A stretch of DNA of 64,000 nt from Actinomycetota bacterium (GTDB lineage: Bacteria; Actinomycetota; Thermoleophilia; Gaiellales; Gaiellaceae), in contig VAWH01000025.1 of the NCBI GenBank assembly GCA_005888315.1, positions 21,104 through 85,103 of the forward strand, given 5' to 3'. This document shows positions 1 through 8,329 of this stretch, one piece after another. The translations under genes were made by a program, and so were the position numbers. How positions within the stretch are numbered: the first letter of the stretch is position 1; each line of letters opens with the position of its first letter. The notes beneath the pieces are model-generated. The model was not told the DNA's origin, ran no database searches, and saw only the letters and a program-made list of their open reading frames with translations.

Positions 1-745
1 GGCGTTCCTGCTCCTCGTCCCGGTCGGGCTGGTCTTCTACCGGACCTTCGAGCACGGGCTCCATCCGGCCTGGGCGGCTGTGACCAACCCGCAGGCGCAG
101 CACGCTCTCTGGCTGACGCTCTTGATCGCGGCGATCGCCGTTCCGGCAAACACCGTCTTCGGCGTCGTCCTCGCGATCGCGCTGGTCAGGCACCGCTTCC
201 CCGGCCGCGGTCTCGTCAACGCCGTCGTCGACCTGCCGCTGGCGCTCTCGCCGGTGGTCGTCGGGCTGGCGCTGTACCTGCTCTACGGCACCGGCGGCTG
301 GCTCGGCGGGCTTTCCCAGCACGGGATCAAGATCCTGTTCGCGCTGCCGGGGATGACGCTCGCGACGATCTTCGTCTCGTTGCCGTTCGTCGTCCGCGAG
401 GTCGTCCCGGTCCTGCGGGAGATCGGCACCGACCAGGAGCAGGCGGCCGAGACGCTCGGCGCGGCGCCGTTCACGACATTCCGCCGGATCACGCTGCCGG
501 CGATCCGCTGGGCCGTCGGCTACGGGGTCGTGCTGACCACGGCGCGGGCGATCGGCGAGTTCGGCGCGGTCAGCGTCGTCTCCGGTCGGATCGAGGGAAA
601 GACCGAGACCTTGCCGCTCTACGTGCAATCGCAGTTCGAGGGGTTCAACACGACCGGCGCGTTCGCCGCGTCGGTCGTGCTGGCGCTGATCGCGCTCGCG
701 ACCGTCCTTTGCATGCGGATGTTCCGACCCAAGGAGGCGCGTTAA
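1..745 (+). CDS. cysW: Sulfate ABC transporter permease CysW, 5' end outside window
   Basis: Inner-membrane permease of the sulfate/thiosulfate importer. The reading frame is open from base 2, so the gene starts upstream of the window; residues before the first visible methionine already look like the first membrane helix of CysW. Several hydrophobic helices are visible, and the permease EAA loop that contacts the ATPase is recognisable around [20 protein letters not shown]. The C-terminal stretch with [13 protein letters not shown] is typical of CysT/CysW. The stop codon overlaps the cysA ATG by one base (TAATG), so the two are translationally coupled. CysW rather than CysT is inferred from its position directly before cysA. 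Confidence 0.9.
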   Translation, partial: AFLLLVPVGLVFYRTFEHGLHPAWAAVTNPQAQHALWLTLLIAAIAVPANTVFGVVLAIALVRHRFPGRGLVNAVVDLPLALSPVVVGLALYLLYGTGGWLGGLSQHGIKILFALPGMTLATIFVSLPFVVREVVPVLREIGTDQEQAAETLGAAPFTTFRRITLPAIRWAVGYGVVLTTARAIGEFGAVSVVSGRIEGKTETLPLYVQSQFEGFNTTGAFAASVVLALIALATVLCMRMFRPKEAR

Positions 746-1701
746 TGGGCATCACCGTCGTTGACGTCAAGAAGAAGTTCGGCGAGTTCGTCGCGCTCGA
801 CGACGTCTCGGTCGCGATCCCCGAGGGCTCGCTGACAGCGCTGCTCGGGCCGAGCGGCAGCGGCAAGTCGACCCTCCTGCGCGTGATCGCAGGTCTCGAG
901 GACCCCGACGGCGGGCAGGTCCTGCTCGGCGCCGAGGACGTCACGCATAGGCCTGCACGCGCCCGCGGGGTCGGCATGGTCTTCCAGCACTACGCGGCCT
1001 TCAAGCACATGACCGTCTGGGAGAACGTCGCCTTCGGGCTCAAGGTCCGTAAGCGCCCGAAGGACGAGATCGGGAAGCGGGTGCACGAGCTGCTCGAGCT
1101 CGTCCAGCTCGAAGGGCTGGCCAAGCGCTATCCGGCCCAGCTTTCGGGCGGCCAGCGGCAGCGGATGGCGCTGGCGCGGGCCTTGGCCGTCGATCCGGAC
1201 GTGCTCCTGCTCGACGAGCCGTTCGGCGCCCTCGACGCGCGCGTCCGCAAAGAGCTGCGCGCCTGGCTGCGCCGGCTCCACGACGAGGTGCACGTGACGA
1301 CGATCATCGTCACGCACGACCAGGAGGAGGCGATGGAGGTCGCGGGCCAGATCGTCGTCATCAATCAGGGCCGCGTCGAGCAGGTCGGCACGCCGCGGGA
1401 GCTCTACGAAACACCGGCGAACGAGTTCGTGATGAGCTTCATCGGACCGGTCAACCGGATCGGCGACACGTTCGTACGGCCGCGAGACATCAGCCTTAGC
1501 CTCGAGGACGGCGGCGACACGACCGAGGCGATGGTCGAGCGGGTCGTCCACCTCGGCTTCGAGGTAAGGGCGGAGCTCGTGCGCGACGACGGCCAGCACC
1601 TGCTCGCGCAGCTCACTCAGGAGGAAGCGGAGGCGCTCGAGCTCGAGCGCGGCGTCATCGTCTACATCCGGCCGAGCCGCCAGACCGTCTTCACCCCCTG
1701 A
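745..1701 (+). CDS. cysA: Sulfate/thiosulfate import ATP-binding protein CysA
   Basis: ATPase that powers sulfate uptake with CysT/CysW. 318 residues: Walker A GPSGSGKS (about 35-42), Q-loop Q81, signature LSGGQ (133-137), Walker B LLLDEP (154-159) and switch His191 are all present, followed by a shorter C-terminal TOBE-like region. The ATG at 745 was chosen over the upstream in-frame ATG at 709 because an AAGGAGG ribosome-binding site lies at 731-737 and the start overlaps the cysW stop. The last base of its TGA stop is the first base of a family A repeat, so repeat DNA abuts the gene directly. Confidence 0.95.
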   Translation: MGITVVDVKKKFGEFVALDDVSVAIPEGSLTALLGPSGSGKSTLLRVIAGLEDPDGGQVLLGAEDVTHRPARARGVGMVFQHYAAFKHMTVWENVAFGLKVRKRPKDEIGKRVHELLELVQLEGLAKRYPAQLSGGQRQRMALARALAVDPDVLLLDEPFGALDARVRKELRAWLRRLHDEVHVTTIIVTHDQEEAMEVAGQIVVINQGRVEQVGTPRELYETPANEFVMSFIGPVNRIGDTFVRPRDISLSLEDGGDTTEAMVERVVHLGFEVRAELVRDDGQHLLAQLTQEEAEALELERGVIVYIRPSRQTVFTP

Positions 1702-1750
1702 GTGGCCTGACCGGCGACGTTCGCCGGCTCCGTCCTCACCGGCCAGGCCT
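1701..1750. repeat. Family A repeat, internally deleted copy (50 bp)
   Basis: Begins AGTGGCCTGACCGGCGAC and ends ACCGGCCAGGCCT, i.e. it keeps both terminal inverted repeats of the 165-bp element that follows it but has lost the middle. Its right end runs straight into the next copy (GGCCTAGTGG), giving a head-to-tail pair. Confidence 0.8.
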
Positions 1751-1915
1751 AGTGGCCCGACCGGCGACGTTCGCCGGCTCCCTGGCCCGCGATCACGCTG
1801 CGCCAAAGTCCACGCTCGCCCTTGTCAAGGCTGCCAGCCTTGCCTGCGTCCGATCGCGGCCTCTGGCTTGGTGCTCGCGACCCAGGAAGCGGGGAACCTC
1901 ACCGGCCAGGCCACT
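1751..1915. repeat. Family A repeat, full-length 165-bp MITE-like copy
   Basis: A 165-bp unit bounded by AGTGGCCCGACCGG and CCGGCCAGGCCACT, which are imperfect inverted repeats. A second copy of identical length lies at 47564-47728 with strong similarity throughout (for example CTTGTCAAGGCTGCCAGCCT and GGTGCTCGCGACCCAGGAAG). No transposase or plausible ORF is encoded, so it looks like a non-autonomous miniature element. The bases just after it, TAGGCT at 1915-1920, form a probable -10 box of the next gene, so the insertion edge contributes to a promoter. Confidence 0.85.
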
Positions 1916-1927
1916 AGGCTGCAGCCA

Positions 1928-3013
1928 ATGCGCGTCGTGGCGGGCATCTTCGGGGTCGTCCTGATCCTGCTGATGCTGTTCGAGTTCTTCGTGACCTTCT
2001 TGCTGCCACGGCGCGTGCGGCGCGACCCGCGGATCGCGCGCGGACTCACCCGCCTACTCTGGCTTCCGTGGCGGGCGCTCGCGCGACGCGTCTCGCCGGC
2101 GACGGCAGACACATGGCTTGGCTTCTTTGGTCCCTTCGCGCTCCTCTTCCAGCTGGTCGTGTGGACGCTCGGGCTGATGACCGGCTACGCACTGCTCGAG
2201 TGGGGAGCCGTTGGTGGGACGTTCGGCGACCGCTTGCTTTCGAGCTCCGGCGTATTCCTCAGCGCGGAGAGTCCGTCCGGCTCGACCGCGGGCCATCTGA
2301 TCGGCCTCTTCGAGGCGGCGAGCGGCGTCGCCGTCGTCTTCATCGTGATCGGCTACCTGCCGGCCGTCTACGCCGCCTTTTCACGGCGCGAGACGGCTGT
2401 CTCGCAGCTCGCTACGCGAGGAGGCTCCCCGCCCGCGGCCGGCCTCCTGCTTCACCAGGCGATCGGCCGGCAGCACTGGCAAGAGCTCAAAGGCGAGCTC
2501 CAGGCCTGGGAGGAGTGGGCGGCGGAGTTGATGGAGACTCACCTCTCGTACCCGCTGCTCGGGTTCTACCGCTCCCAGCACGTGAGCCAGAACTGGCTCG
2601 CGGCGCTGACCGCAATGGTCGACGTCGCCGCCTTCGTCAAAGCGACGGCGCCCGAAGGGAAGGTTCGTGCCGCCGACGTCACTTTCGGCATCGGCCGGCA
2701 CGCGTTCGCGGATCTCGCGCTGCAATTCCGGCTCGAGCGAGGCGCCGTCCAGGAGCGGCTGACGGCGGACGAGTTCGACCAGCTCTATTCGATCGTCGAG
2801 GCGGCCACGGACGACTCCGTTGGCCGGGAGACCGCCCACCGTCGGCTTGCAGAGCTTCGCGAGCAATACGAGCCGAATGCCGAGGCGCTTGCTCGCTTCC
2901 TCGCGCTCGACCTTCCGCGCTGGCTGCCCGCGGAGCTCGAGTCAGTGCGGCAGCCAGGCGTCGGGGTCGGCGGCGATGGCCGCGACCTCGTCGGGCAGCC
3001 GCCCCGCCGCTAA
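1928..3013 (+). CDS. Channel-like membrane protein of unknown function
   Basis: 361 residues. Three hydrophobic segments are visible: residues 1-26, about 60-90 and about 125-160, followed by a soluble helical domain of about 200 residues. The third segment, ending in GLFEAASGVAVVFIVIGYLP, resembles the inner helix of two-helix ion channels, but no TVGYG selectivity filter is present, so a potassium-channel call is not justified. The ATG at 1928 was preferred because the longer frame runs back into repeat DNA; TAGGCT sits 7 nt before it, suggesting a leaderless transcript. The 3' end overlaps the convergent Rrf2 gene by 72 bp. Function unknown. Confidence 0.75.
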   Translation: MRVVAGIFGVVLILLMLFEFFVTFLLPRRVRRDPRIARGLTRLLWLPWRALARRVSPATADTWLGFFGPFALLFQLVVWTLGLMTGYALLEWGAVGGTFGDRLLSSSGVFLSAESPSGSTAGHLIGLFEAASGVAVVFIVIGYLPAVYAAFSRRETAVSQLATRGGSPPAAGLLLHQAIGRQHWQELKGELQAWEEWAAELMETHLSYPLLGFYRSQHVSQNWLAALTAMVDVAAFVKATAPEGKVRAADVTFGIGRHAFADLALQFRLERGAVQERLTADEFDQLYSIVEAATDDSVGRETAHRRLAELREQYEPNAEALARFLALDLPRWLPAELESVRQPGVGVGGDGRDLVGQPPRR

Positions 3014-3397
3014 GTCGGCGAGGGTGACGGCCTCGAGGACGGCGCGCAAGTTCGCCCGCACCGCGACCCAGACCTGCTGCAGAGGCCCTGCGGGCCCGAC
3101 GTACTCGACCAGCTCCGGTCGGCGCCCGCGAACGTTCGCGATCGGCCCCTCGACCGCGCGAATCACCTCGGCGAGCGAGATTTGGTCGGGCGGCAGGGAG
3201 AGCCAGTAGCCGCCCTCTGCTCCGCGCTGGCTTTGGACGAGGCCGGCGTGCTTGAGGTCGAGCAGGATGTTCTCGAGGAACTTGAGCGGGATCTCTTGAG
3301 CCTGCGCCAGGCGGTCGCCCTTGACCGGGCCTTCGCCCGCGGCGGCGAGCTCGGCACACGCCCGTAACGCGTAGTCGACCTTGGCCGAGACTCGCAT
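2942..3397 (-). CDS. Rrf2-family transcriptional regulator
   Basis: 151-residue winged-helix regulator. The N-terminus MRVSAKVDYALRACAELA and the later IPLKFLENILLDLKHAGLV with SQRGAEGGY are the hallmark Rrf2 helix-turn-helix and wing. No cysteines occur in the protein, so it cannot bind an Fe-S cluster the way IscR or NsrR do; the cysteine-metabolism regulator CymR also lacks one. Proximity to the sulfate importer makes a role in sulfur/cysteine control plausible, but this is inference. A CACAAT box lies 6 nt before the start codon and there is no ribosome-binding site. Confidence 0.9.
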   Translation of the reverse strand: MRVSAKVDYALRACAELAAAGEGPVKGDRLAQAQEIPLKFLENILLDLKHAGLVQSQRGAEGGYWLSLPPDQISLAEVIRAVEGPIANVRGRRPELVEYVGPAGPLQQVWVAVRANLRAVLEAVTLADLAAGRLPDEVAAIAADPDAWLPH

Positions 3398-3440
3398 GGC
3401 CTGATTGTGCCTCGGCGGGCCTGGCCCGCTCGCTTGTTCC

Positions 3441-4811
3441 TTAGGCGGAGACGGTTGTGGCGGTTTCGCGCTGCGGGTCGGCCACCATGACCCGGTTCTT
3501 GCCGCCCCGCTTTGCCTCGTAGAGCGCTTCGTCCGCCGCGGCGACGAGCTTTTCTGCCCGGTCGAGATCTCCCTTGACCGCGACGCCCACGCTCGCCGTC
3601 ACCGAGAGCTCGCGTCCGTCGGGAAGCTCGATCGTCGCAGCCGCGACGTCGGCGCACAGGCGCTCGGCGAGCGTCGTCGCGCCGCGGAGGTCGGTCTCGG
3701 GCGCGAGCACGGCGAACTCTTCACCCCCGTAGCGGGCTGCGAAATCGACCTGCCGCGCGCTGGAGTCGAGGATGGTGGCCACGCGGCGGAGGACGGCGTC
3801 GCCGGCCTGATGGCCGAGCTCGTCGTTGATGCTCTTGAAGTTGTCGAGATCGACGAGCACCAGCGCCAGCGAGTCGCCGACTCGCTCGGCGCGCCGCCAT
3901 TCGAGCGCCAACTCGTCGTCGAACGAGCGCCGGTTCGCGAGGCTGGTAAGTCCGTCGGTTGCGGCCTGGGAGGCCACGCGGCGAAAGTCTCCAAGCGCGT
4001 TCAGGATCGGCCGTGCGAACCCGAGCGCGACGAGGATGAGCAGCGCGAAGGAACCGAGGGCGGCGTACAAGATGCGGTGCTGGTAGGGCCGCACGTTCGC
4101 GGAGATCGTCTTCTCCGGGCGGAGCGCGAAGAGGCTGATGCCGACCGCATTGGGTACGCGCGAGAGCAGACCGCGATAGGAATGGCCGCCCACCTGAACA
4201 GTGCGTCCGTGCATCTGTATGTGCTGCCCGGTTCCGACCACGGTGCCGTCACGCACGATTAAGAGCCGGTCGCTCCGACCATGGGCGGCGGTGCGGGCGA
4301 GGCGAGCGGCGAGTCGCCGGTTCAGCGCGATCGTCGCGACGACGGTCCCGATTCGCTTGCCGTTGACGGTCAGCGAGATCGAGCGGGCAAGCGCGACCGG
4401 TGGCCCGTGCCCGGCGACGCGTTCTCGCCGGAGATAGAAGAGGACGCCGGGCGCGCCGGCGGCGATCTTCTTGATCGCACTGCGGTCACTGGCGATGATT
4501 GCGCGCTGAAGGACAGGCGAACGGGCGAGGTCGTCTGCCCGATTCGAAGCATCGTCTCCGAGCTGCCCGAGCTCTTGGCTCGCCCCCTGGAGCTGGGCAC
4601 GAAGCGCGCTGTCTGTCCGCGCGCGCTCGTTCTGAAGCGCGTTCGCGTCGAGGATGTGGACCGTCGCCACAATCGGGATTACGCCGACGACGAGGACGCC
4701 GACGAGCAATTGCAGCAGGGCGCGGCGCGAGACCGTCCGCTGGGCAGGCCGGCGCCGGCCGTCGGAGCGCGGATCGTGGCCAGGACTCGTCGCAGGGGCC
4801 GCAGGCGCCAT
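3441..4811 (-). CDS. Membrane diguanylate cyclase (GGDEF domain)
   Basis: 456 residues predicted to make cyclic di-GMP. The N-terminus is basic and followed by a transmembrane helix (about 31-52), a periplasmic/extracellular sensor region of about 190 residues, a second helix (about 245-268) and a C-terminal GGDEF domain. The active site reads YGGEEF at about 361 and the domain opens with DGLTSLANRR, so it is probably catalytically active. There is no EAL or HD-GYP partner domain. The extracellular part looks like a CHASE/dCache-type ligand sensor but the ligand cannot be read from sequence. Confidence 0.92.
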   Translation of the reverse strand: MAPAAPATSPGHDPRSDGRRRPAQRTVSRRALLQLLVGVLVVGVIPIVATVHILDANALQNERARTDSALRAQLQGASQELGQLGDDASNRADDLARSPVLQRAIIASDRSAIKKIAAGAPGVLFYLRRERVAGHGPPVALARSISLTVNGKRIGTVVATIALNRRLAARLARTAAHGRSDRLLIVRDGTVVGTGQHIQMHGRTVQVGGHSYRGLLSRVPNAVGISLFALRPEKTISANVRPYQHRILYAALGSFALLILVALGFARPILNALGDFRRVASQAATDGLTSLANRRSFDDELALEWRRAERVGDSLALVLVDLDNFKSINDELGHQAGDAVLRRVATILDSSARQVDFAARYGGEEFAVLAPETDLRGATTLAERLCADVAAATIELPDGRELSVTASVGVAVKGDLDRAEKLVAAADEALYEAKRGGKNRVMVADPQRETATTVSA

Positions 4812-4868
4812 CTGCTGCGTTATCGACCCGCAGGGCTCGGGCCTTGAGCCTCACCCGAGGATCTCGCA

Positions 4869-4903
4869 CCGGCCGCCCCGGGGAAAGCCCGGACGTCCTC
4901 TAG
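4869..4903. repeat. Family B hairpin repeat, copy 1 (reverse)
   Basis: Core CGGCCGCCCCGGGG-AAAG-CCCGGACGTCCTCTAG. It is the reverse complement of the arm-loop-arm core seen at 33605-33675 and elsewhere (GAGGACGTCCGGGCT...CGGGCGGCCG). It lies right at the stop codon of the proline-rich protein and could act as its terminator. Confidence 0.65.
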
Positions 4904-6210
4904 AACTCGTTGTCCGGGAGACCGGACTCGATGGCCGTGCCGCTTGGCGTCGTCCAGACCATCGTTCCGACGTTCTTCTGGTGCAAGGCCTTGCCGGTCG
5001 GCGTGCCGAGGATCACTTTGACGACGCTGCCGGTGAGCGTCATCGTCGAGCCGGGCGCGGTGACGTTTTGCGCGGCGTAATCACCGCCGAGCCGGACGGA
5101 ACCGAGTGCCGCAAGCTGCTCTCCGGTCGTCGAGTTGAGGATCGTGACGAAGTCGTTCGTTGCGCTCTCGTTGATTCGCAGTGTCACGGTCGTGGCCGCT
5201 CCGTTCCAGCCCGCGAGGATCAGTGAGGGATCCGGCGCGCTGGCGAACGTGTACACGATCGCGTCGCCCGCCGCAGGCTTTCCGTGGGGGCCGCCGCCGC
5301 TCGTCGTCTGGATGTCCGCCGGCGCTGGTCCGATCGGAGGCCCGGAGGGTGGCGGGGGAGGCGGAGGCGGGGGAGGCGGAGGCGGGGGAGGCGGAGGCGG
5401 AGGTGTAGGAGGCGGAGGCGGCGGGGGCGGAGGAGGCGGAGGCGGAACGCTTTCGCTCGGGTCGCCTGTGTCCCCGGTGCCGCCCGTGTCTCCGGTTTCG
5501 CCCGGGTCCCCTGTGCCGCCCGTGTGGGGCTCGCCGATGTCGCCCGAGCCATTGCCGTCCGAGCCATTGCCGTCGCCCGAGCCATTGCCGCCACCGGTGC
5601 CGCTGCTGTCCCCGGTTCCGCCGCCGGCGCCGGCGGCGGGTGCCGGGGAGGTGCCGCCGCTGCCGGCCGTGCGGGGATCGCTCGTACGGTCGTCGCCCGA
5701 GCCGCCGGAGTTGCCGGCGCCCGGGCCCTTGTCGTTTGCCGGTGGAGTCGCGTCTGCCCGTTGGCTCGGATCCTGCGGCGCATCGGCCGTCGCGAGCGTT
5801 GCCGTGTCGGGCGCTGCGGAAGGCAGTGCCGGCTGCGGCAGGATCGGGCGCAGTCTCTTTGGCCTCGTCGCGGTGCGCGCACGAGCTTGCGCGCGCCTGG
5901 CGACTTCGGCGTGGTAGGCCGCGAGAACTTCGTTGGAGACGATCGCCGTGGCCACGGTCTCCGGAGCGGATGCCCCAGACGCGGGTCCCCCGCCGGGGTC
6001 GCTCCCCTGTGCCCCGAAGACGACGCTTCGCCCGAGCCGGTTGCTGCCGCCCGCGCTCGTGAGCTGGGACAGCATGGGCAGGCCGATGGTCAGCCACAGG
6101 ACGGCGACGGCAGGAAGCGCCACCACCGCCGGCAGGAACCGGGCGCGGGAGCGGGGAGTCGCTCGTGGCGCACGAATGCGCCGTGGTCTGTCGATGTATG
6201 AGTGCCGCAT
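4900..6210 (-). CDS. Membrane-anchored Gly/Ser- and proline-rich surface protein
   Basis: 436 residues from the ATG at 6210. A basic N-terminus is followed by one hydrophobic segment (about residues 25-47, [20 protein letters not shown]), consistent with a signal anchor. The middle is extremely low in complexity: a Gly/Ser/Asp-rich stretch with repeated GNGSGDG and [10 protein letters not shown] units, then two long polyproline runs separated by a single Thr. The last 130 residues form a globular, probably beta-rich domain. This architecture suggests a cell-wall-spanning display protein. The longer frame upstream to 6327 looks non-coding. No family was recognised. Confidence 0.7.
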   Translation of the reverse strand: MRHSYIDRPRRIRAPRATPRSRARFLPAVVALPAVAVLWLTIGLPMLSQLTSAGGSNRLGRSVVFGAQGSDPGGGPASGASAPETVATAIVSNEVLAAYHAEVARRAQARARTATRPKRLRPILPQPALPSAAPDTATLATADAPQDPSQRADATPPANDKGPGAGNSGGSGDDRTSDPRTAGSGGTSPAPAAGAGGGTGDSSGTGGGNGSGDGNGSDGNGSGDIGEPHTGGTGDPGETGDTGGTGDTGDPSESVPPPPPPPPPPPPPTPPPPPPPPPPPPPPPPPPPSGPPIGPAPADIQTTSGGGPHGKPAAGDAIVYTFASAPDPSLILAGWNGAATTVTLRINESATNDFVTILNSTTGEQLAALGSVRLGGDYAAQNVTAPGSTMTLTGSVVKVILGTPTGKALHQKNVGTMVWTTPSGTAIESGLPDNEF

Positions 6211-6279
6211 GCTTCTCGGCCGCCGCAGGCCTCGGTCAGAGGCTAGGCGACCAGCTACGAGCCCGATTCCCCCAAGAGG

Positions 6280-6305
6280 GTGAGTCGGAAGCGCGCTTCC
6301 CTCAC
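6280..6305. promoter_or_regulatory. Perfect palindrome in divergent promoter region
   Basis: GGAAGCGCGCTTCC (6287-6300) is a perfect 14-bp palindrome flanked by GTGAG on the left and CTCAC on the right, so the inverted repeat extends to about 26 bp. It lies between the divergently transcribed surface protein and the carboxylase gene, 40 bp before the latter's TACGCT box. Operator or hairpin; not proven. Confidence 0.5.
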
Positions 6306-6356
6306 TCGAACGAGGGAGGCGCGGCACGTGCGCTGCGGTCGGGATACGCTCGCGTC

Positions 6357-7922
6357 GTGGCGACCGAAGCCGATTCCACCGGCGCCAAGCTGCGCGAGCT
6401 CGCCGAGCTGCGCGAGCAGGCGCGGCATGCGGGCAGCGAGCGCGCGGTCGCGCGACAGCGCGAGCAAGGGAAGCTGCTCGCCCGCGAGCGAGTGGAAAAA
6501 CTGCTCGATCCCGGCTCGTTCTTCGAGCTCGACCGCTACGTCCGGCATCGCGAATCGAGCTTCGGCATGCTCGAGCGGCGACCCTACGGCGACGCGGTCG
6601 TCACCGGCTACGGCACGATCTTCGGTCGCAAGGTCTTCGTCTTTTCCCAGGATTTCACCGTCTTCGGCGGTTCGCTGAGCGAGGTCTTTGCGGAGAAAAT
6701 CTGCAAGGTCATGGATTTGGCGGCGAAGTTCGGCTGCCCCCTGATCGGGATCAACGACTCGGGCGGCGCCCGGATTCAAGAAGGCGTCGTCTCGCTCGCC
6801 GGCTACGCCGAGATCTTCTGGCGAAACGTTCAGTCCTCAGGCGTGATCCCGCAGCTCAGCTTGGTGATGGGCCCCTGCGCAGGCGGAGCCGTCTACTCGC
6901 CCGCGATGACCGATTTCGTGCTCATGGTCGAGGGCTCCTCGTACATGTTCATCACCGGGCCCGACGTCGTGAAGACGGTGACTGGCGAGGAGGTGACGTT
7001 CGAGGAGCTCGGCGGGGCGGCGACGCACGCGGCGAAATCCGGTGTCGCCCACTTGATCGCGCCCGACGAGGCGGCGTGTCTCGAAGACGCCCGCTACCTG
7101 CTCTCGTTCCTGCCGCAGAACAATGTCGACCCGCCGCCCTATGCGGAGCCTGCGGATCCCGCCGGGCGCGAGGACTCAGAGCTCGATTCGCTGATCCCGG
7201 ACGATCCCGCGAAGCCATACGACATGAAGCAGGTCATCTCCCGCGTCGTCGACGACGGCGACTTCCTCGAGGTGCACGAGCGCTGGGCCGAGAACATCGT
7301 CTGCTGCTTCGCGCGCTTGAACGGGCACCCGGTCGGCGTCGTCGGCAACCAACCGCGGACGCTCGCCGGGGTGCTCGACATCGACTCGTCGACGAAGGCG
7401 GCGCGCTTCGTCCGGACGTGCGATGCGTTCAACCTGCCGCTCGTCACCTTCGTCGACGTGCCCGGATTTCTCCCGGGGACCGCTCAGGAGTGGGGCGGCA
7501 TCATCCGCCACGGCGCAAAGCTGCTCTACGCCTATTGCGAGGCGACGGTTCCGAAGCTCGCCGTGATCACCCGCAAGGCCTACGGGGGCGCTTACGACGT
7601 CATGAGCTCGAAGCACATTCGTTCCGACTTCAACTTCGCCTGGCCGACGGCTGAGGTTGCCGTGATGGGACCGGAAGGAGCCGTCAACATCGTCTTCCGC
7701 AAGCAACTCGAGGAGGCCGAGGACCCCGAGGCGCGGCGCGCGGAGCTGATCGAGGAGTACCGAAGCCAGTTCGCCAACCCGTACACGGCCGCGGAGCGCG
7801 GTTACGTGGACGAGGTGATCGAGCCTCGTCGCACGCGACCCGTGTTGATCGACGCCCTCGAGACCGCGCTGACGAAGCGGGAACGGCGCCCGCCGAGGAA
7901 GCACGGCAACATCCCGCTCTAG
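6357..7922 (+). CDS. Acyl-CoA (propionyl-CoA type) carboxylase beta subunit
   Basis: 521-residue carboxyltransferase subunit that moves the carboxyl group from biotin to acetyl- or propionyl-CoA, giving malonyl- or methylmalonyl-CoA. Two crotonase-like halves are visible: the N-half with [14 protein letters not shown] and [13 protein letters not shown], the C-half with [20 protein letters not shown] and [14 protein letters not shown]. The oxyanion-forming GGA and GGAY motifs are intact and length matches PccB/AccD5. GTG at 6357 was chosen because the beta-subunit N-terminus ([12 protein letters not shown]) starts there and TACGCT lies 6 nt upstream. Its partners in this window are the epsilon-like gene at 11.7 kb and the alpha subunit at 12.4 kb. 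Which acyl-CoA it prefers cannot be settled by eye. Confidence 0.93.
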   Translation: MATEADSTGAKLRELAELREQARHAGSERAVARQREQGKLLARERVEKLLDPGSFFELDRYVRHRESSFGMLERRPYGDAVVTGYGTIFGRKVFVFSQDFTVFGGSLSEVFAEKICKVMDLAAKFGCPLIGINDSGGARIQEGVVSLAGYAEIFWRNVQSSGVIPQLSLVMGPCAGGAVYSPAMTDFVLMVEGSSYMFITGPDVVKTVTGEEVTFEELGGAATHAAKSGVAHLIAPDEAACLEDARYLLSFLPQNNVDPPPYAEPADPAGREDSELDSLIPDDPAKPYDMKQVISRVVDDGDFLEVHERWAENIVCCFARLNGHPVGVVGNQPRTLAGVLDIDSSTKAARFVRTCDAFNLPLVTFVDVPGFLPGTAQEWGGIIRHGAKLLYAYCEATVPKLAVITRKAYGGAYDVMSSKHIRSDFNFAWPTAEVAVMGPEGAVNIVFRKQLEEAEDPEARRAELIEEYRSQFANPYTAAERGYVDEVIEPRRTRPVLIDALETALTKRERRPPRKHGNIPL

Positions 7923-8072
7923 CTGTCGCCGCCCGGCCGGTCCGTAGAGGTTCACGCGCGCGCACGCGACAAACTGGGCCCCACCGCTCCGCACCCAATT
8001 TCATCCTATTTCGAAGACGCGCACGCGTGGGTGACGGCGCTGGAACAAAAGAGAAACTCTTCGCGGTACGAG

Positions 8073-8089
8073 GCCGCACAGGGTGCGGC
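8073..8089 (-). terminator. Hairpin downstream of small basic protein
   Basis: GCCGCAC-AGG-GTGCGGC, a perfect 7-bp stem, lies just past the stop codon of the minus-strand small gene; a T-rich GAGTTTCTCTTTTG follows about 15 nt later on the minus strand. Likely a terminator. Confidence 0.5.
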
Positions 8090-8099
8090 GGTCAGGGCG

Positions 8100-8282
8100 C
8101 TACTGGTTCCACTTGTCGGCGGTCTTCTTCTTGTGGCCGGTGCTCTTTGCCCGGACGCTCAAGTCGTCCTGCCTCCGCTCAGGAGCGGCAAGCTCTTCCG
8201 CCGGGTCCTTCGCCGGACCGGCGTGTCCGGGCTCCTGAGGCCGAGAGACCTTCTCCGGATGTCTGCGCTGCTCGCGGTTCAA
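8100..8282 (-). CDS. Small hydrophilic protein, unknown function
   Basis: 60 residues from a TTG at 8282 (or 73 from an ATG at 8321). The protein is strongly charged with no hydrophobic segment, rich in Arg/Lys/Glu/Pro, and ends in STGHKKKTADKWNQ, a tail of the kind seen in small conserved actinobacterial proteins. An AGGAGG lies just ahead of the TTG with a short 4-nt gap, which favours that start. It precedes no obvious partner and is followed by a hairpin. The opposite strand also carries an open frame here but it shows no protein-like composition. Confidence 0.55.
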   Translation of the reverse strand: MNREQRRHPEKVSRPQEPGHAGPAKDPAEELAAPERRQDDLSVRAKSTGHKKKTADKWNQ

Positions 8283-8329
8283 GGGACCTCCTCTTCGGCT
8301 CCGAGGGTCCTGCGCAAACACGCGGCAAC

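Noticed and set aside
742..1806. Long minus-strand ORF of 354 codons opposite cysA
   Set aside because: Mirror of the strongly biased cysA codon usage; residues are Arg/Asp/Leu/Val-rich with no domain, while the plus frame has every ABC ATPase motif.
5342..5452. Tandem GGCGGAGGC-type array that looks like a satellite or CRISPR-like repeat
   Set aside because: No spacers; it encodes the polyproline runs of the surface protein on the minus strand.
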